Shown here: one piece after another, positions 1 through 8,354 of the stretch | Position numbering within the stretch: the stretch's first letter is position 1 | How the letters are laid out: each line of letters opens with the position of its first letter | NCBI GenBank assembly: GCA_963811905.1 | Contig: CAWETK010000020.1 | Location: 124,001 to 188,000, forward strand | Length of the DNA stretch: 64,000 bases | Direction: 5' to 3' | DNA from: DATFVA01 sp963811905 | Lineage (GTDB): Bacteria; Bacteroidota; Ignavibacteria; Ignavibacteriales; Ignavibacteriaceae | Made by a program: the position numbers and the translations under genes | The notes under the pieces: generated by a model | What the model saw: only the letters and a program-made list of their open reading frames with translations | What the model was told of the DNA's origin: nothing | The model's database searches: none

Positions 1-69
1 CAGGTTTAACATTTTTGCAGCTTCAAGTATCTGCTGCTGCGCTACGTGAAATGAATTGTAAGATTCCAT
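1..69 (-). CDS. Glu/Leu/Phe/Val dehydrogenase, N-terminal fragment cut by window edge
   Basis: Only the first 23 codons lie in the window; the gene continues past base 1. The ATG complements bases 67-69 and the peptide reads MESYNSFHVAQQQILEAAK, then MLNL. This resembles the start of the RocG/GudB-like branch of glutamate dehydrogenases (pattern NPFEIAQxQxDxAA), a different branch from the two hexameric GdhA genes further right. It starts two bases after the stop of the zinc-ribbon gene, so it is very probably the last member of the same minus-strand operon. If correct, it is the third glutamate dehydrogenase in 9.7 kb. The family call rests on a short match and should be checked against the flanking sequence. 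Confidence 0.6.
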   Translation of the reverse strand, partial: MESYNSFHVAQQQILEAAKMLNL

Positions 70-71
70 TT

Positions 72-281
72 TCAATCTTCCTCAAACTTTGATGATTTAT
101 CCTGGTCCTTCGGATTCTCTTTCTTCAGATCAGGTTCGAGTATTATCCGGTACCAGCAGTTTTTGCAGGTGATAGTCCTGTCGACTTTCAGAAGTACCTG
201 CTGCCACGGACTTAGTTTATGTCCGCAATGGGGACAGGCATCCGGGATTTTTGATATATCTTCCATAAGATTCTCTGACAT
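72..281 (-). CDS. Small zinc-ribbon protein
   Basis: A 69-residue soluble protein with two CxxC knuckles, CPHCG at about residues 16-20 and CKNC at about 39-42, about 20 residues apart, as in a zinc ribbon that binds one Zn(II). The C-terminus is short, charged and probably disordered. No catalytic domain is present. It starts one base after the stop of the upstream receiver/ATP-grasp gene, and its stop is two bases from the next ATG, so it is cotranscribed between that gene and a glutamate dehydrogenase. A role as a regulator or adaptor for its neighbours is inference from position only. Its molecular function is unknown. Confidence 0.75.
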   Translation of the reverse strand: MSENLMEDISKIPDACPHCGHKLSPWQQVLLKVDRTITCKNCWYRIILEPDLKKENPKDQDKSSKFEED

Positions 282-282
282 T

Positions 283-3200
283 TTAGATTTCAGGTTTTAG
301 AATAATTCCTTTATTCTTGTGTCTATTCATTTTCACTATAACTGGTTTTTCGAAACGGAGCAGAGTGGTATAAGTTTTTTTTACTTCCGGTTTTTGCTGC
401 AGCAGCCAGTCCCAGTTGATAAAGCCCTCATTTTTATGACTGTCAACTGTGAAATATCCTACCATGAATGAAGTAATGTTCTGGAAAAAATGGGATCCCT
501 GAGAAGGAGCCACAGAGAATTCCTTAAACCCTGATTCAACTATTGTCTTTGCCCCGGCAATCTGCTCCCATTTAACAGGAATCCCCAGCCATGGATCCAG
601 CGTACCCCATCTTCCCATACCTATCAGCAGATAAGGCCTGTTCTTTTCCATCAGCATCGAATTGAAGAGGCTGACTTCTCTGGCTACTTCTCTTGATTTT
701 GCTCTTTCAAATGTATTAGGATCGACCAGCACAATATCATAAATATCACCGATAATTCCGTTCCCAAGGACCTGTGTGCTTGTGCAGATGAGACTTTCTG
801 CGTCGAGATCCTCAATTTTAAAATTATCTGATTCCCTGTTTATTACAAGCGGTCTCATCTGCAGTAGTCCGAATTCTTTTGATTTGTTCCTCCCTGTTGC
901 CATATCGACGGCAAACTCGATCTCTATCGGCGTTCCCATTCCCCACGTACCCATATCAAGCAGTAGTTCCAGTATCTCGGGAAGCGGGAAGAGTTTATAT
1001 TTAAGAAGAGGCGCAAAGGTAACCACTCTCATCCCAGGTCTCGATATGCCGTCTGAAATTGTATCATTGTCGGGGGAATAAGTTGACCCTACGTATGCAA
1101 GAGTACCGTCGGATTCTGCCGCATTAATAGGGTGCTGCTTCAGAAGGGTATCGTGGGTCGAAAATTCAAATGTATGGTCGCTTGTCATCTGCAAAGCGAA
1201 AAAATCTCTCTGGCTTGTATTAAGCGATTCATCAACCGAGTAAAACTGGATCAGATCGGTGGGATATTTAGGACAAAATCGAACTGTATTGCCGCCGTCA
1301 ACTACTGTTTTACCTAAGCCAAGAGCTACTGATACAATTCCATCCTGCGGGCTCTGCGGGGGAAGAGGATAAAAGTTATACGACTTTGCAACACCTGAAA
1401 AATCCGGGTAAAACCTGTCCTTAAAAGCATCACCGATCATCTTCTGAATAATCACTGCCATCTTCTCTTCTTCGAGCCTGTAAGAGGTAAACCTGATATA
1501 ATTTTTTGCGCTCTGGTAAAAAGTGGAGGCATAGACTTTCTTTATTGTATTCAAAAGATCATTAAGCCTGGCAAGAGCATTATGATGATTGTTCGGAAGC
1601 ATAAAAGTTCTGTATACGCCGGCGAATGGATGATATTGAGAATCTTCAAGCAGACTGGAAGAACGGACCGCAAGGGGTGTATGCATCAGGTCGAGGAATG
1701 CTGCCAGTTCACCAAGTATATCTTCGGGAAAACTTTCCGCCTCAACAAATCTCCTGGTAAGTTCTTCATCGTCAGTGCAGTTTAATGCAAATGTTCTCAG
1801 GTCATTTTCATCAAGGAACTGGTCAAAAACTTCAGTACCCAGGATTACTCCAGCAGGCACGAATATCTTAATATCCTGGAACTGGTTTCTAACGTTGTAA
1901 TTATTTATAAGTGTGTTCACAAAACCCAGGCCTCTTGCTTTCCCCCCAAGAGAACCTCCGCCTATCCTGGCAAATGTACTGCTCGGATCAAATATTTCCT
2001 TGTGAAAATCGGTTATAATCCCTCTCTGCCTGTTATGTCTGTAATTTCTCAGAGTGTGGATCAGGTAATTTCTTAATGACTCGATGCTGGGATAGTCGGA
2101 AACCTTCCTTGGGCGCAGCCTGTGCGCCAGCCAGAATTCAGTTCTTGCTTTAAGCCAGTTCGAAAAATGGTTCCTCTCAGCGTGATATTTTATACTGTCT
2201 TCGGGAATAATTTTCAACTCTTCCTCAAGACTTCTTAAATCGTTCGCTCTCCCAACTTCAACGCCGTCTGAAGTGCGAAATACAAAATCCCCGAAACTGA
2301 AGTAATGATTCAGAAAATTTCTTACTTCATTTAAGAGGATCGGCGAATCCTTTATAACAAAAGTACTACCTGATTCTTTTGCCGGTTTTTCATTATGCGG
2401 ATTATTTGAAAGCAGCAGGATAGGGATATCGCTGTGTTCCTTTTTAACGTTTAAGGCGAACTCGATGCCTGCCTGCGGATCATTCTGACCATGATGCGGA
2501 AAATCAATATCTGAAATAATACCAAGAATGAATTCCTTGTACTTTTCGTAATATTCCCAGGCTTCTTCATAGGTTGAACAAAGTAGTATTTTGGGACGTG
2601 CACGCATACGCAGGAATTTGTGAGACAGGTTTATTCCTTCAGAAATTAATCTTTGGGACTGCTTCAGCATTTCTGTGTAAATAAGCGGGAGAAATGAGGA
2701 GTAGTACCGCAGATTATCTTCAATGGCAATTACTACCTGTACACCCACCATCTTTGTATCGTGCTCGATGTTCATCCTGTCTTCGAGAAATTTTATTATT
2801 GCAATGATGATCCTGAAATCACCTTGCCATACAAAGATTTTATCGAAGACGGAAGTATCTTCATTTATAAGAAGCGTATTTAGCTCAAGATTATCATGCG
2901 CAAGCAGTATCATAGGAATTTTAAGTCCTGATTCCTTCGCAAGCCTGGCAAAATTAATGGCGTGCATATCCTCTATATGGAGGGTAGTAATAATAAGGTC
3001 GAACCTGTTTTCCTCTTTGGCCAGTTTAATAGCTTCGTGACCGGAAGAAACACGTGTTAGTTCAGGAGAGTGACTCAGGTTCAGTCCCTGGTATTCGTTG
3101 CGGATAAGTTCATATAGCCTTCCATCTTCTTCAAAGAGATACAGATCATAGAGACTTGAAACAAGCAGAATATCCCTGATGCGAAGCCGCATAAGGTTCT

Positions 3201-3285
3201 GAAAACCCTGGAACCGGTTGCCGTAACCGTGTTCAACCCAGAGGTCATCAAAAGTTGTTCTTATCTGTTCGAAGTTTGCTTTCAA
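283..3285 (-). CDS. Dual-receiver PEP synthase/PPDK-type ATP-grasp protein, copy A
   Basis: A 1000-residue cytoplasmic protein. Residues about 38-175 form a receiver-like fold with a degenerate site: the acidic pair is replaced in ILLVSSLYD, and the phospho-acceptor position reads IITTLHIED with Thr instead of Asp. Residues about 185-325 form a second receiver that looks competent: acidic EDN, Asp near 258 in ISDIDFP, and the Lys in VIKDSP. From about 440 to 830 is a PPDK_N ATP-grasp (SLGGKARGLGF near 447, AVRSSSLLEDS near 542). The tail carries GMGRWGTLDPWLGIPV and PSQGSHFFQN. No phospho-histidine swivel domain and no PEP/pyruvate TIM barrel are present, so a true PEP synthase reaction is unlikely. 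Its paralogue is at 5314-8295; both stand beside glutamate dehydrogenase genes. Function unknown, possibly a phosphorylation-controlled ATP-grasp enzyme or regulator. Confidence 0.85.
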   Translation of the reverse strand: MKANFEQIRTTFDDLWVEHGYGNRFQGFQNLMRLRIRDILLVSSLYDLYLFEEDGRLYELIRNEYQGLNLSHSPELTRVSSGHEAIKLAKEENRFDLIITTLHIEDMHAINFARLAKESGLKIPMILLAHDNLELNTLLINEDTSVFDKIFVWQGDFRIIIAIIKFLEDRMNIEHDTKMVGVQVVIAIEDNLRYYSSFLPLIYTEMLKQSQRLISEGINLSHKFLRMRARPKILLCSTYEEAWEYYEKYKEFILGIISDIDFPHHGQNDPQAGIEFALNVKKEHSDIPILLLSNNPHNEKPAKESGSTFVIKDSPILLNEVRNFLNHYFSFGDFVFRTSDGVEVGRANDLRSLEEELKIIPEDSIKYHAERNHFSNWLKARTEFWLAHRLRPRKVSDYPSIESLRNYLIHTLRNYRHNRQRGIITDFHKEIFDPSSTFARIGGGSLGGKARGLGFVNTLINNYNVRNQFQDIKIFVPAGVILGTEVFDQFLDENDLRTFALNCTDDEELTRRFVEAESFPEDILGELAAFLDLMHTPLAVRSSSLLEDSQYHPFAGVYRTFMLPNNHHNALARLNDLLNTIKKVYASTFYQSAKNYIRFTSYRLEEEKMAVIIQKMIGDAFKDRFYPDFSGVAKSYNFYPLPPQSPQDGIVSVALGLGKTVVDGGNTVRFCPKYPTDLIQFYSVDESLNTSQRDFFALQMTSDHTFEFSTHDTLLKQHPINAAESDGTLAYVGSTYSPDNDTISDGISRPGMRVVTFAPLLKYKLFPLPEILELLLDMGTWGMGTPIEIEFAVDMATGRNKSKEFGLLQMRPLVINRESDNFKIEDLDAESLICTSTQVLGNGIIGDIYDIVLVDPNTFERAKSREVAREVSLFNSMLMEKNRPYLLIGMGRWGTLDPWLGIPVKWEQIAGAKTIVESGFKEFSVAPSQGSHFFQNITSFMVGYFTVDSHKNEGFINWDWLLQQKPEVKKTYTTLLRFEKPVIVKMNRHKNKGIILKPEI

Positions 3286-3289
3286 AAAA

Positions 3290-3655
3290 TCAGTTTCCTT
3301 TCAGAGAAATTAAACCCAAAAAACCGTGTACGAATAGCAGGAACGGAAACATCAAAATGATTTTATCTCTTTGCAGGAATATAATTTCATTTGAAAGAAA
3401 TAACCTGTAAATCAGGTAAGTGATTATTATGATGAATGAGACTATAAAAACAGAATACTTTATTAATCGATACTGCACATACCAATAGTCATCACCGGAT
3501 GAAATTTCTTTTGTATCCAGCATAAGCGGACGTACAGCAAAAAAAGCGATAAACCCAATTGCATTAGAACCAATAAAAATAATAAGCAGGGTGGTGGTTA
3601 GTCCCACCATAATTTCGAAGGAATAAGCAAATAATAAATTCTTATATACTTTCAT
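3290..3655 (-). CDS. Small membrane protein, unknown
   Basis: A 121-residue protein with hydrophobic segments at about residues 12-45, 66-87 and 100-117, giving three or four transmembrane helices, and a short polar loop (SSGDDYW) between the first two. No recognised family. It ends four bases before the start of the receiver/ATP-grasp gene, which implies cotranscription and perhaps translational coupling. The other receiver/ATP-grasp copy has no such partner, so this is a difference between the two modules. A membrane anchor or sensor role is only a guess. Confidence 0.65.
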   Translation of the reverse strand: MKVYKNLLFAYSFEIMVGLTTTLLIIFIGSNAIGFIAFFAVRPLMLDTKEISSGDDYWYVQYRLIKYSVFIVSFIIIITYLIYRLFLSNEIIFLQRDKIILMFPFLLFVHGFLGLISLKGN

Positions 3656-3677
3656 CTGATTCCTTCCCCGTTAATCC

Positions 3678-3818
3678 GGGGCTGTCCAGCAAATAATTAT
3701 TCTTTCTGATTCTTTGTGTCCTTGAGTCCTGGCGGCAATAAAAACATAGATTTTATACTGAAATTAAATATTAACCACAAAGTCTCCAAGTTCTTCAATC
3801 CACTTTTTGGACAGCCCC
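3678..3818. repeat. MITE-like element with 10-bp terminal inverted repeats
   Basis: The ends are GGGGCTGTCC (3678-3687) and its exact complement GGACAGCCCC (3809-3818). The interior holds a second, looser inverted pair, CTTTGTGTCC near 3711 against CCACAAAGTCTCC near 3775. The 141-bp segment has no ORF and separates gdhA from the downstream membrane-protein gene. GGGGCTGTCC resembles insertion-sequence ends, so a non-autonomous element is possible. I see no clear target-site duplication. Confidence 0.4.
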
Positions 3819-3851
3819 ATATATAATAAACAATTCAGCTGAATTAATCAG

Positions 3852-5213
3852 CTACACTACACCCTGATCCATCATAGCATCTGCAACCTTCAGGAAGCCG
3901 CCTATATTTGCGCCGTTAACCAGGTTGCCCGGGGTACCGAATCTATCGGACATATCAACGCAGGTTTTATGAATGCTTTTCATGATCATCTGTAATCGCT
4001 GATCAACTTCTTCTCTTGTCCATGGAAGTCTCATACTGTTCTGCGCCATCTCAAGTCCCGAGACGGCAACGCCTCCTGCATTTGCTGCTTTTGCGGGACC
4101 GTACAAGATTTTTTTATCGAGGAACAGCTTAACGCCGTCTAATGTCGTCGGCATATTTGCACCTTCTGATACAACATATACCCCGTTCTTCAGAAGGTTC
4201 TGTGCATCTTTTTCATTGATCTCATTCTGAGTAGCGCTCGGGAAGGCACACTGGGCTTTATTTTCCCACATAGGATTATGATCGGCATTAGGATCAAGAT
4301 CAGTATATACGGCACTCTTATATTTTTCTGTGTATTCTTTGATCCTTCCGCGTCTCACGTTTTTAAGTTCCATTATAAATTCAAGTTTTTTATGGTCTAT
4401 TCCGGCTTCATCATAGATAAATCCATTGGAATCTGACAGGGTTACAGCTTTCGCCCCGAGATCCAGCAGTTTTTCTATAGTATATTGTGCTACGTTTCCG
4501 CTTCCCGAAACCAGGCAGGTTTTTCCTTCAAGTGATTCTCCCCTGGAAGCAAGCATTTCTGCTGCAAAGTATACAGCGCCGTAGCCTGTTGCTTCAGGAC
4601 GGATTAGTGAACCGCCCCAGTTCAACCCTTTTCCTGTCAGTACGCCTGTAAATTCATTTCTTAACTTTTTGTATTGACCGAAGAGAAATCCTATTTCTCT
4701 TCCGCCAACACCAATATCACCGGCAGGCACATCGGTATTAGGACCAATATAGCGGAAAAGTTCGCTCATAAATGCCTGGCAGAACCTCATTATTTTTGTA
4801 TCACTCTTGCCTTTAGGGTCAAAATCTGAACCTCCTTTGCCTCCGCCCATAGGCAGGGTAGTCAGACTGTTTTTAAATACCTGTTCAAATGCGAGAAACT
4901 TCAGTATTCCCTGGTTGACTGACGGATGGAATCTCAGGCCTCCTTTATATGGTCCTATTGCACTGTTCATTTCAATCCTGAATCCCCTATTAATATGTAC
5001 CTCTCCCTGTTCATCAACCCATGGCACCCTGAAGGTGATTATTCTTTCCGGTTCAATTATTCTTTCGAGGATTTTTGCAGCTCTGTATTCGGGGTGTCTG
5101 TCCAGAACAAGCGCTAAAGATTCAGCAACTTCTTCGACAGCCTGGTGGAATTCAGGTTCGGCTGGATTTTTTGCTTTGACCTCAGCCATAAGGTTTTTGA
5201 CGTACTCTGACAT
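3852..5213 (-). CDS. gdhA: Glutamate dehydrogenase, NADP-type fingerprint
   Basis: A 453-residue hexameric-type glutamate dehydrogenase interconverting glutamate with 2-oxoglutarate and ammonium. The substrate lysine motif PMGGGKGGSDFDPKG is at about 120-135 and the catalytic Asp lies in PNTDVPAGDIGVG at about 165. The Rossmann fingerprint is SGSGNVAQY with SDSNG at the end of beta-2, as in the E. coli NADP enzyme, so an anabolic (ammonium-assimilating) role is likely. The full length is normal for the family. The stop is followed by the MITE-like element, then a membrane protein and receiver/ATP-grasp copy A. Upstream, across about 100 bases, lies receiver/ATP-grasp copy B. Coenzyme preference is inferred from the fingerprint only. 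Confidence 0.95.
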   Translation of the reverse strand: MSEYVKNLMAEVKAKNPAEPEFHQAVEEVAESLALVLDRHPEYRAAKILERIIEPERIITFRVPWVDEQGEVHINRGFRIEMNSAIGPYKGGLRFHPSVNQGILKFLAFEQVFKNSLTTLPMGGGKGGSDFDPKGKSDTKIMRFCQAFMSELFRYIGPNTDVPAGDIGVGGREIGFLFGQYKKLRNEFTGVLTGKGLNWGGSLIRPEATGYGAVYFAAEMLASRGESLEGKTCLVSGSGNVAQYTIEKLLDLGAKAVTLSDSNGFIYDEAGIDHKKLEFIMELKNVRRGRIKEYTEKYKSAVYTDLDPNADHNPMWENKAQCAFPSATQNEINEKDAQNLLKNGVYVVSEGANMPTTLDGVKLFLDKKILYGPAKAANAGGVAVSGLEMAQNSMRLPWTREEVDQRLQMIMKSIHKTCVDMSDRFGTPGNLVNGANIGGFLKVADAMMDQGVV

Positions 5214-5313
5214 TTCTGCCTCCTGTGTGGTTGTATTGTTAATTACACCAGCGTAAATCAGGAGTTCGCGTTTTACGCATTTGAGTGGTGAGTGAAAACT
5301 CTCCCCCGGGATA

Positions 5314-8295
5314 TCAGTTACCCGGTTTTAAAATAATTCCTTTATTTTTACTCCCATTAATTTTTACAATAACAGGTTGATTAAATCTCAAATGCCTGGT
5401 GAATTCCATTTCCTCGTGGGCTTTCTGATTTGAGAGCCATTCCCAATCGATGAAACCGGAATCCTCTGAAGAATTAACCGTAAAATATCCTACTTTAAAT
5501 GAAGTTATGTTCTGAAAGAAATGTGAACCCTGTGAAGGGGTTACGTTAATGTCTTTAAATCCTGATTCGACTATTGTTGAAGCACCTGCGATCTGATCCC
5601 AGGTAACCGGGATGCCAAGCCAGTGATCAAGACTTCCCCACCTGCCTACACCGATAAGCAGGTATGGAGTTTTGCTATTCAGCAGTTTTGAATTTATCTG
5701 ACTTACTTCAAAAGCCACATTCCTGCTTTTAGATCTATCGTACTTATTAATGTCCACATAAACAATATCGTGAATGTCAGTAATTGCACCGTTTCCTAAA
5801 ACCTGGCCGCTCTGGCAAAGGATTCTGTCTTTTGTATCATGATCTACGTCCAGCTCTTCCATTTCATGGCTTATTACAAGAGGTCTCATCTGCAGCAGGG
5901 CAAATTCTTTCGGCTTATCTACGGCAACTTTCAGATTTACTGCAAATTCTATTTCAATAGGTACTCCCATTCCCCATGTTCCAATCTCAAGAATAAGATC
6001 GAGTATATCTGCCAAAGGGAATGCCTTGTGTTTAAGTATCGGGGCAAAGGTAACTACTCTTTTACCGATGCGGGAAATGCCGTCATAGACAGCATCATTT
6101 TCAGGTGAGTATGTCGAACCTACAAAATATAGCGTCTGGTCCTCCTCGGCTACAGACAGATCAAACTTTTTAATGAACTGATCGGGAGACCATTTTTCCG
6201 TAGGGGAGGAACCGCCGCTGTATAACAGTGAATAAAAATCCTGCTGTGCATTTCTCAGGGTCTCTTTAGTTGAAAAGAACTGCATCATATGACGCGGAAA
6301 TTTCGGACAGAATCTGACCACATTTCCTCCGTCAACTACAGTCTTACCAAGTCCTAGTGCTACCATTGCAATACCGTCTGAGGATTTCTGAGGAGGTACA
6401 GGATAAAAATTATATGATTTTGCTACACCGGCGAAATCCGGGTAGAATCGCCCGTCTCTCCTTGCCCCGACAAGCCGCTGAATAATTACCGCCATCTTCT
6501 CTTCCTCCAGGCGGTAATCGGTTGCCTTCATATAATCTTTTGCCTTTTTGTAGAATGTCGATGCATAAACACATTTAATGCAGTTCAGCAGTTCGGCAAG
6601 CCGGATAGCAGGATCCGGATGATTATTCGGGATCATATAGGTTTCATATACACCTGCGAAAGGCTGGAACTGCGAATCTTCAAGCAGGCTTGACGATCGT
6701 ATCGCCAGCGGTTCCTTCATAACCTCAAGAAATTCCTGAAGTTTTTGCTGAAGTTCGGGGGGAAATTTTTCGGCTTCCACAAATCTTTTTGTAATCTCCG
6801 AATCATCTGTTGAATTTAAAGCAAAGACATCAAGTTCATTTTCAATCAGAAATTCATCGAAATAATCTGTTGCGATGACGACAGCTGAAGGGACGTTAAG
6901 TTCGACTCCTTCGAACCTTTCCTTTATCTTGTTGTGGTTAATAAGAATATTAATGAATCCAAGTCCCCTTGCTTTACCTCCAAGAGAACCAGTGCCTATT
7001 CTTGAAAAACTATTCTTTAAATCAAATGATTCTTTGCTGAATTCAGTGATAATTCCTTTCAGCCGGTATTCCTGGTAGTTCCGGAGAGATCTCAACAAGT
7101 GCTGCCTTAACTCATCAACCGATCGGAAATCTGAAACTTTGCGGGGCCGAAGTTTATGAGCCAGCCAGAACTCGGTTCTTGCTTTCAGCCATTTCGAGAA
7201 ATGGTTTCTCTCTGCATGGAACATCAGGCTTTCATCCGGGATCTTTCTGATGAATTCCTCCAGAGCTTTCATATTTGTAGCTCTGCCTACTTCGGAACCA
7301 TCAGGGAGCTGGAAGACAAAATCACCGAACCCGAAGTTATTCATCATAAAATCGCGCAATTCATGGAGCAGTCTTGGGGAGCCTTTCTGTACAAAGTTTG
7401 CCCCGGCAGAGTATGCTTTTGCAGCAAAATCGGCATTACTCGACTGAAGCAGAATAGGGATATCTTTCTGCCGGCTTTTTACTTCACGGGTAAATTTTAT
7501 GCCTGCTTCGGGATCTCTTTCCCCATGGTGCCTGAAATTGCTATCGGTAATAATACCGAGAATTGATTCCTCATACTTTTCAAAATACTCCCAGGCTTCT
7601 TCGTATGTGGTGCTTAAAAGGATCTTCGGCCTTGCCCTCATTCTTAAAAATTTATGCGTGAGGTTTACACCTTCAAGGATCAGTCTCTGAGACTGGTTGA
7701 AAATCTCGGTGTATATCAGCGGGAGATAGGAAGAATAAAATTTAACATTATCCTCAACAAGAATGATAACCTGCACCCCAACAGCTGCAACGTCGCTTTC
7801 CACGTTCATCCTGTCTTCCGCATATTTAATTATTCCCAGCAGCAGCCTATAATCACCCTGCCAGATAAATATTCTGTCGAAAACCGATATTTCGTGGCGG
7901 GAAATGAGCTCTTTTCGTTCCTTATTATCGTATGCAAGGAGGATCATAGGCGCCTTAATTCCGGCGGCCTTCATCTTATTTGCAAAGGTAACCACGTGCA
8001 TATCTTCTATGTGAAGAGTAGTGATAATCAGGTCGAACTGGTTTTCCGCCCTGATAAGTTCAAGAGCTTCTTCACCCGATGTCACGTGCGTTATTTCGGG
8101 GGCCTGGCTGAGGTTGAGATTCTGGTATTCCTGCCTGATAAGTTCGTATAATCTGCCGTCTTCTTCAAAGAGGTAGAAATCGTAGAAGCTTGAGACGAGT
8201 AAAATTTCACGTATCTTATACCGCATCAGTTTCTGGAATCGCTTGAGGCGGTTGGCAAAGATATCTTCTAAGTGAAATGCCTGGATTTTACTCAT
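5314..8295 (-). CDS. Dual-receiver PEP synthase/PPDK-type ATP-grasp protein, copy B
   Basis: A 993-residue paralogue of the 283-3285 product with the same architecture. The first receiver (about 28-165) is degenerate in the same places (ILLVSSFYD; IITTLHIED). The second (about 178-320) keeps VEDN, Asp near 250 in ITDSNF, and Lys in VQKGSP. The PPDK_N ATP-grasp follows (SLGGKARGLGF; AIRSSSLLEDS), then the same tail with GVGRWGSLDHWLGIPV and PSQGSHFFQN. The swivel phospho-His and the TIM barrel are absent here too. It starts 59 bases after the stop of the NAD-type glutamate dehydrogenase gene and ends about 100 bases before gdhA, so it sits between two GDH genes. That both copies keep the inactive first receiver argues for a conserved binding role. 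Confidence 0.85.
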   Translation of the reverse strand: MSKIQAFHLEDIFANRLKRFQKLMRYKIREILLVSSFYDFYLFEEDGRLYELIRQEYQNLNLSQAPEITHVTSGEEALELIRAENQFDLIITTLHIEDMHVVTFANKMKAAGIKAPMILLAYDNKERKELISRHEISVFDRIFIWQGDYRLLLGIIKYAEDRMNVESDVAAVGVQVIILVEDNVKFYSSYLPLIYTEIFNQSQRLILEGVNLTHKFLRMRARPKILLSTTYEEAWEYFEKYEESILGIITDSNFRHHGERDPEAGIKFTREVKSRQKDIPILLQSSNADFAAKAYSAGANFVQKGSPRLLHELRDFMMNNFGFGDFVFQLPDGSEVGRATNMKALEEFIRKIPDESLMFHAERNHFSKWLKARTEFWLAHKLRPRKVSDFRSVDELRQHLLRSLRNYQEYRLKGIITEFSKESFDLKNSFSRIGTGSLGGKARGLGFINILINHNKIKERFEGVELNVPSAVVIATDYFDEFLIENELDVFALNSTDDSEITKRFVEAEKFPPELQQKLQEFLEVMKEPLAIRSSSLLEDSQFQPFAGVYETYMIPNNHPDPAIRLAELLNCIKCVYASTFYKKAKDYMKATDYRLEEEKMAVIIQRLVGARRDGRFYPDFAGVAKSYNFYPVPPQKSSDGIAMVALGLGKTVVDGGNVVRFCPKFPRHMMQFFSTKETLRNAQQDFYSLLYSGGSSPTEKWSPDQFIKKFDLSVAEEDQTLYFVGSTYSPENDAVYDGISRIGKRVVTFAPILKHKAFPLADILDLILEIGTWGMGVPIEIEFAVNLKVAVDKPKEFALLQMRPLVISHEMEELDVDHDTKDRILCQSGQVLGNGAITDIHDIVYVDINKYDRSKSRNVAFEVSQINSKLLNSKTPYLLIGVGRWGSLDHWLGIPVTWDQIAGASTIVESGFKDINVTPSQGSHFFQNITSFKVGYFTVNSSEDSGFIDWEWLSNQKAHEEMEFTRHLRFNQPVIVKINGSKNKGIILKPGN

Positions 8296-8354
8296 TTAAT
8301 ATATTCTGGCTGCCTGGTTTTATCCGGGCAGCCGTTGATAATAATTCGTTCTGT

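Noticed and set aside
7654..8151. 165-codon plus-strand frame
   Set aside because: Antisense to receiver/ATP-grasp copy B; no domain.
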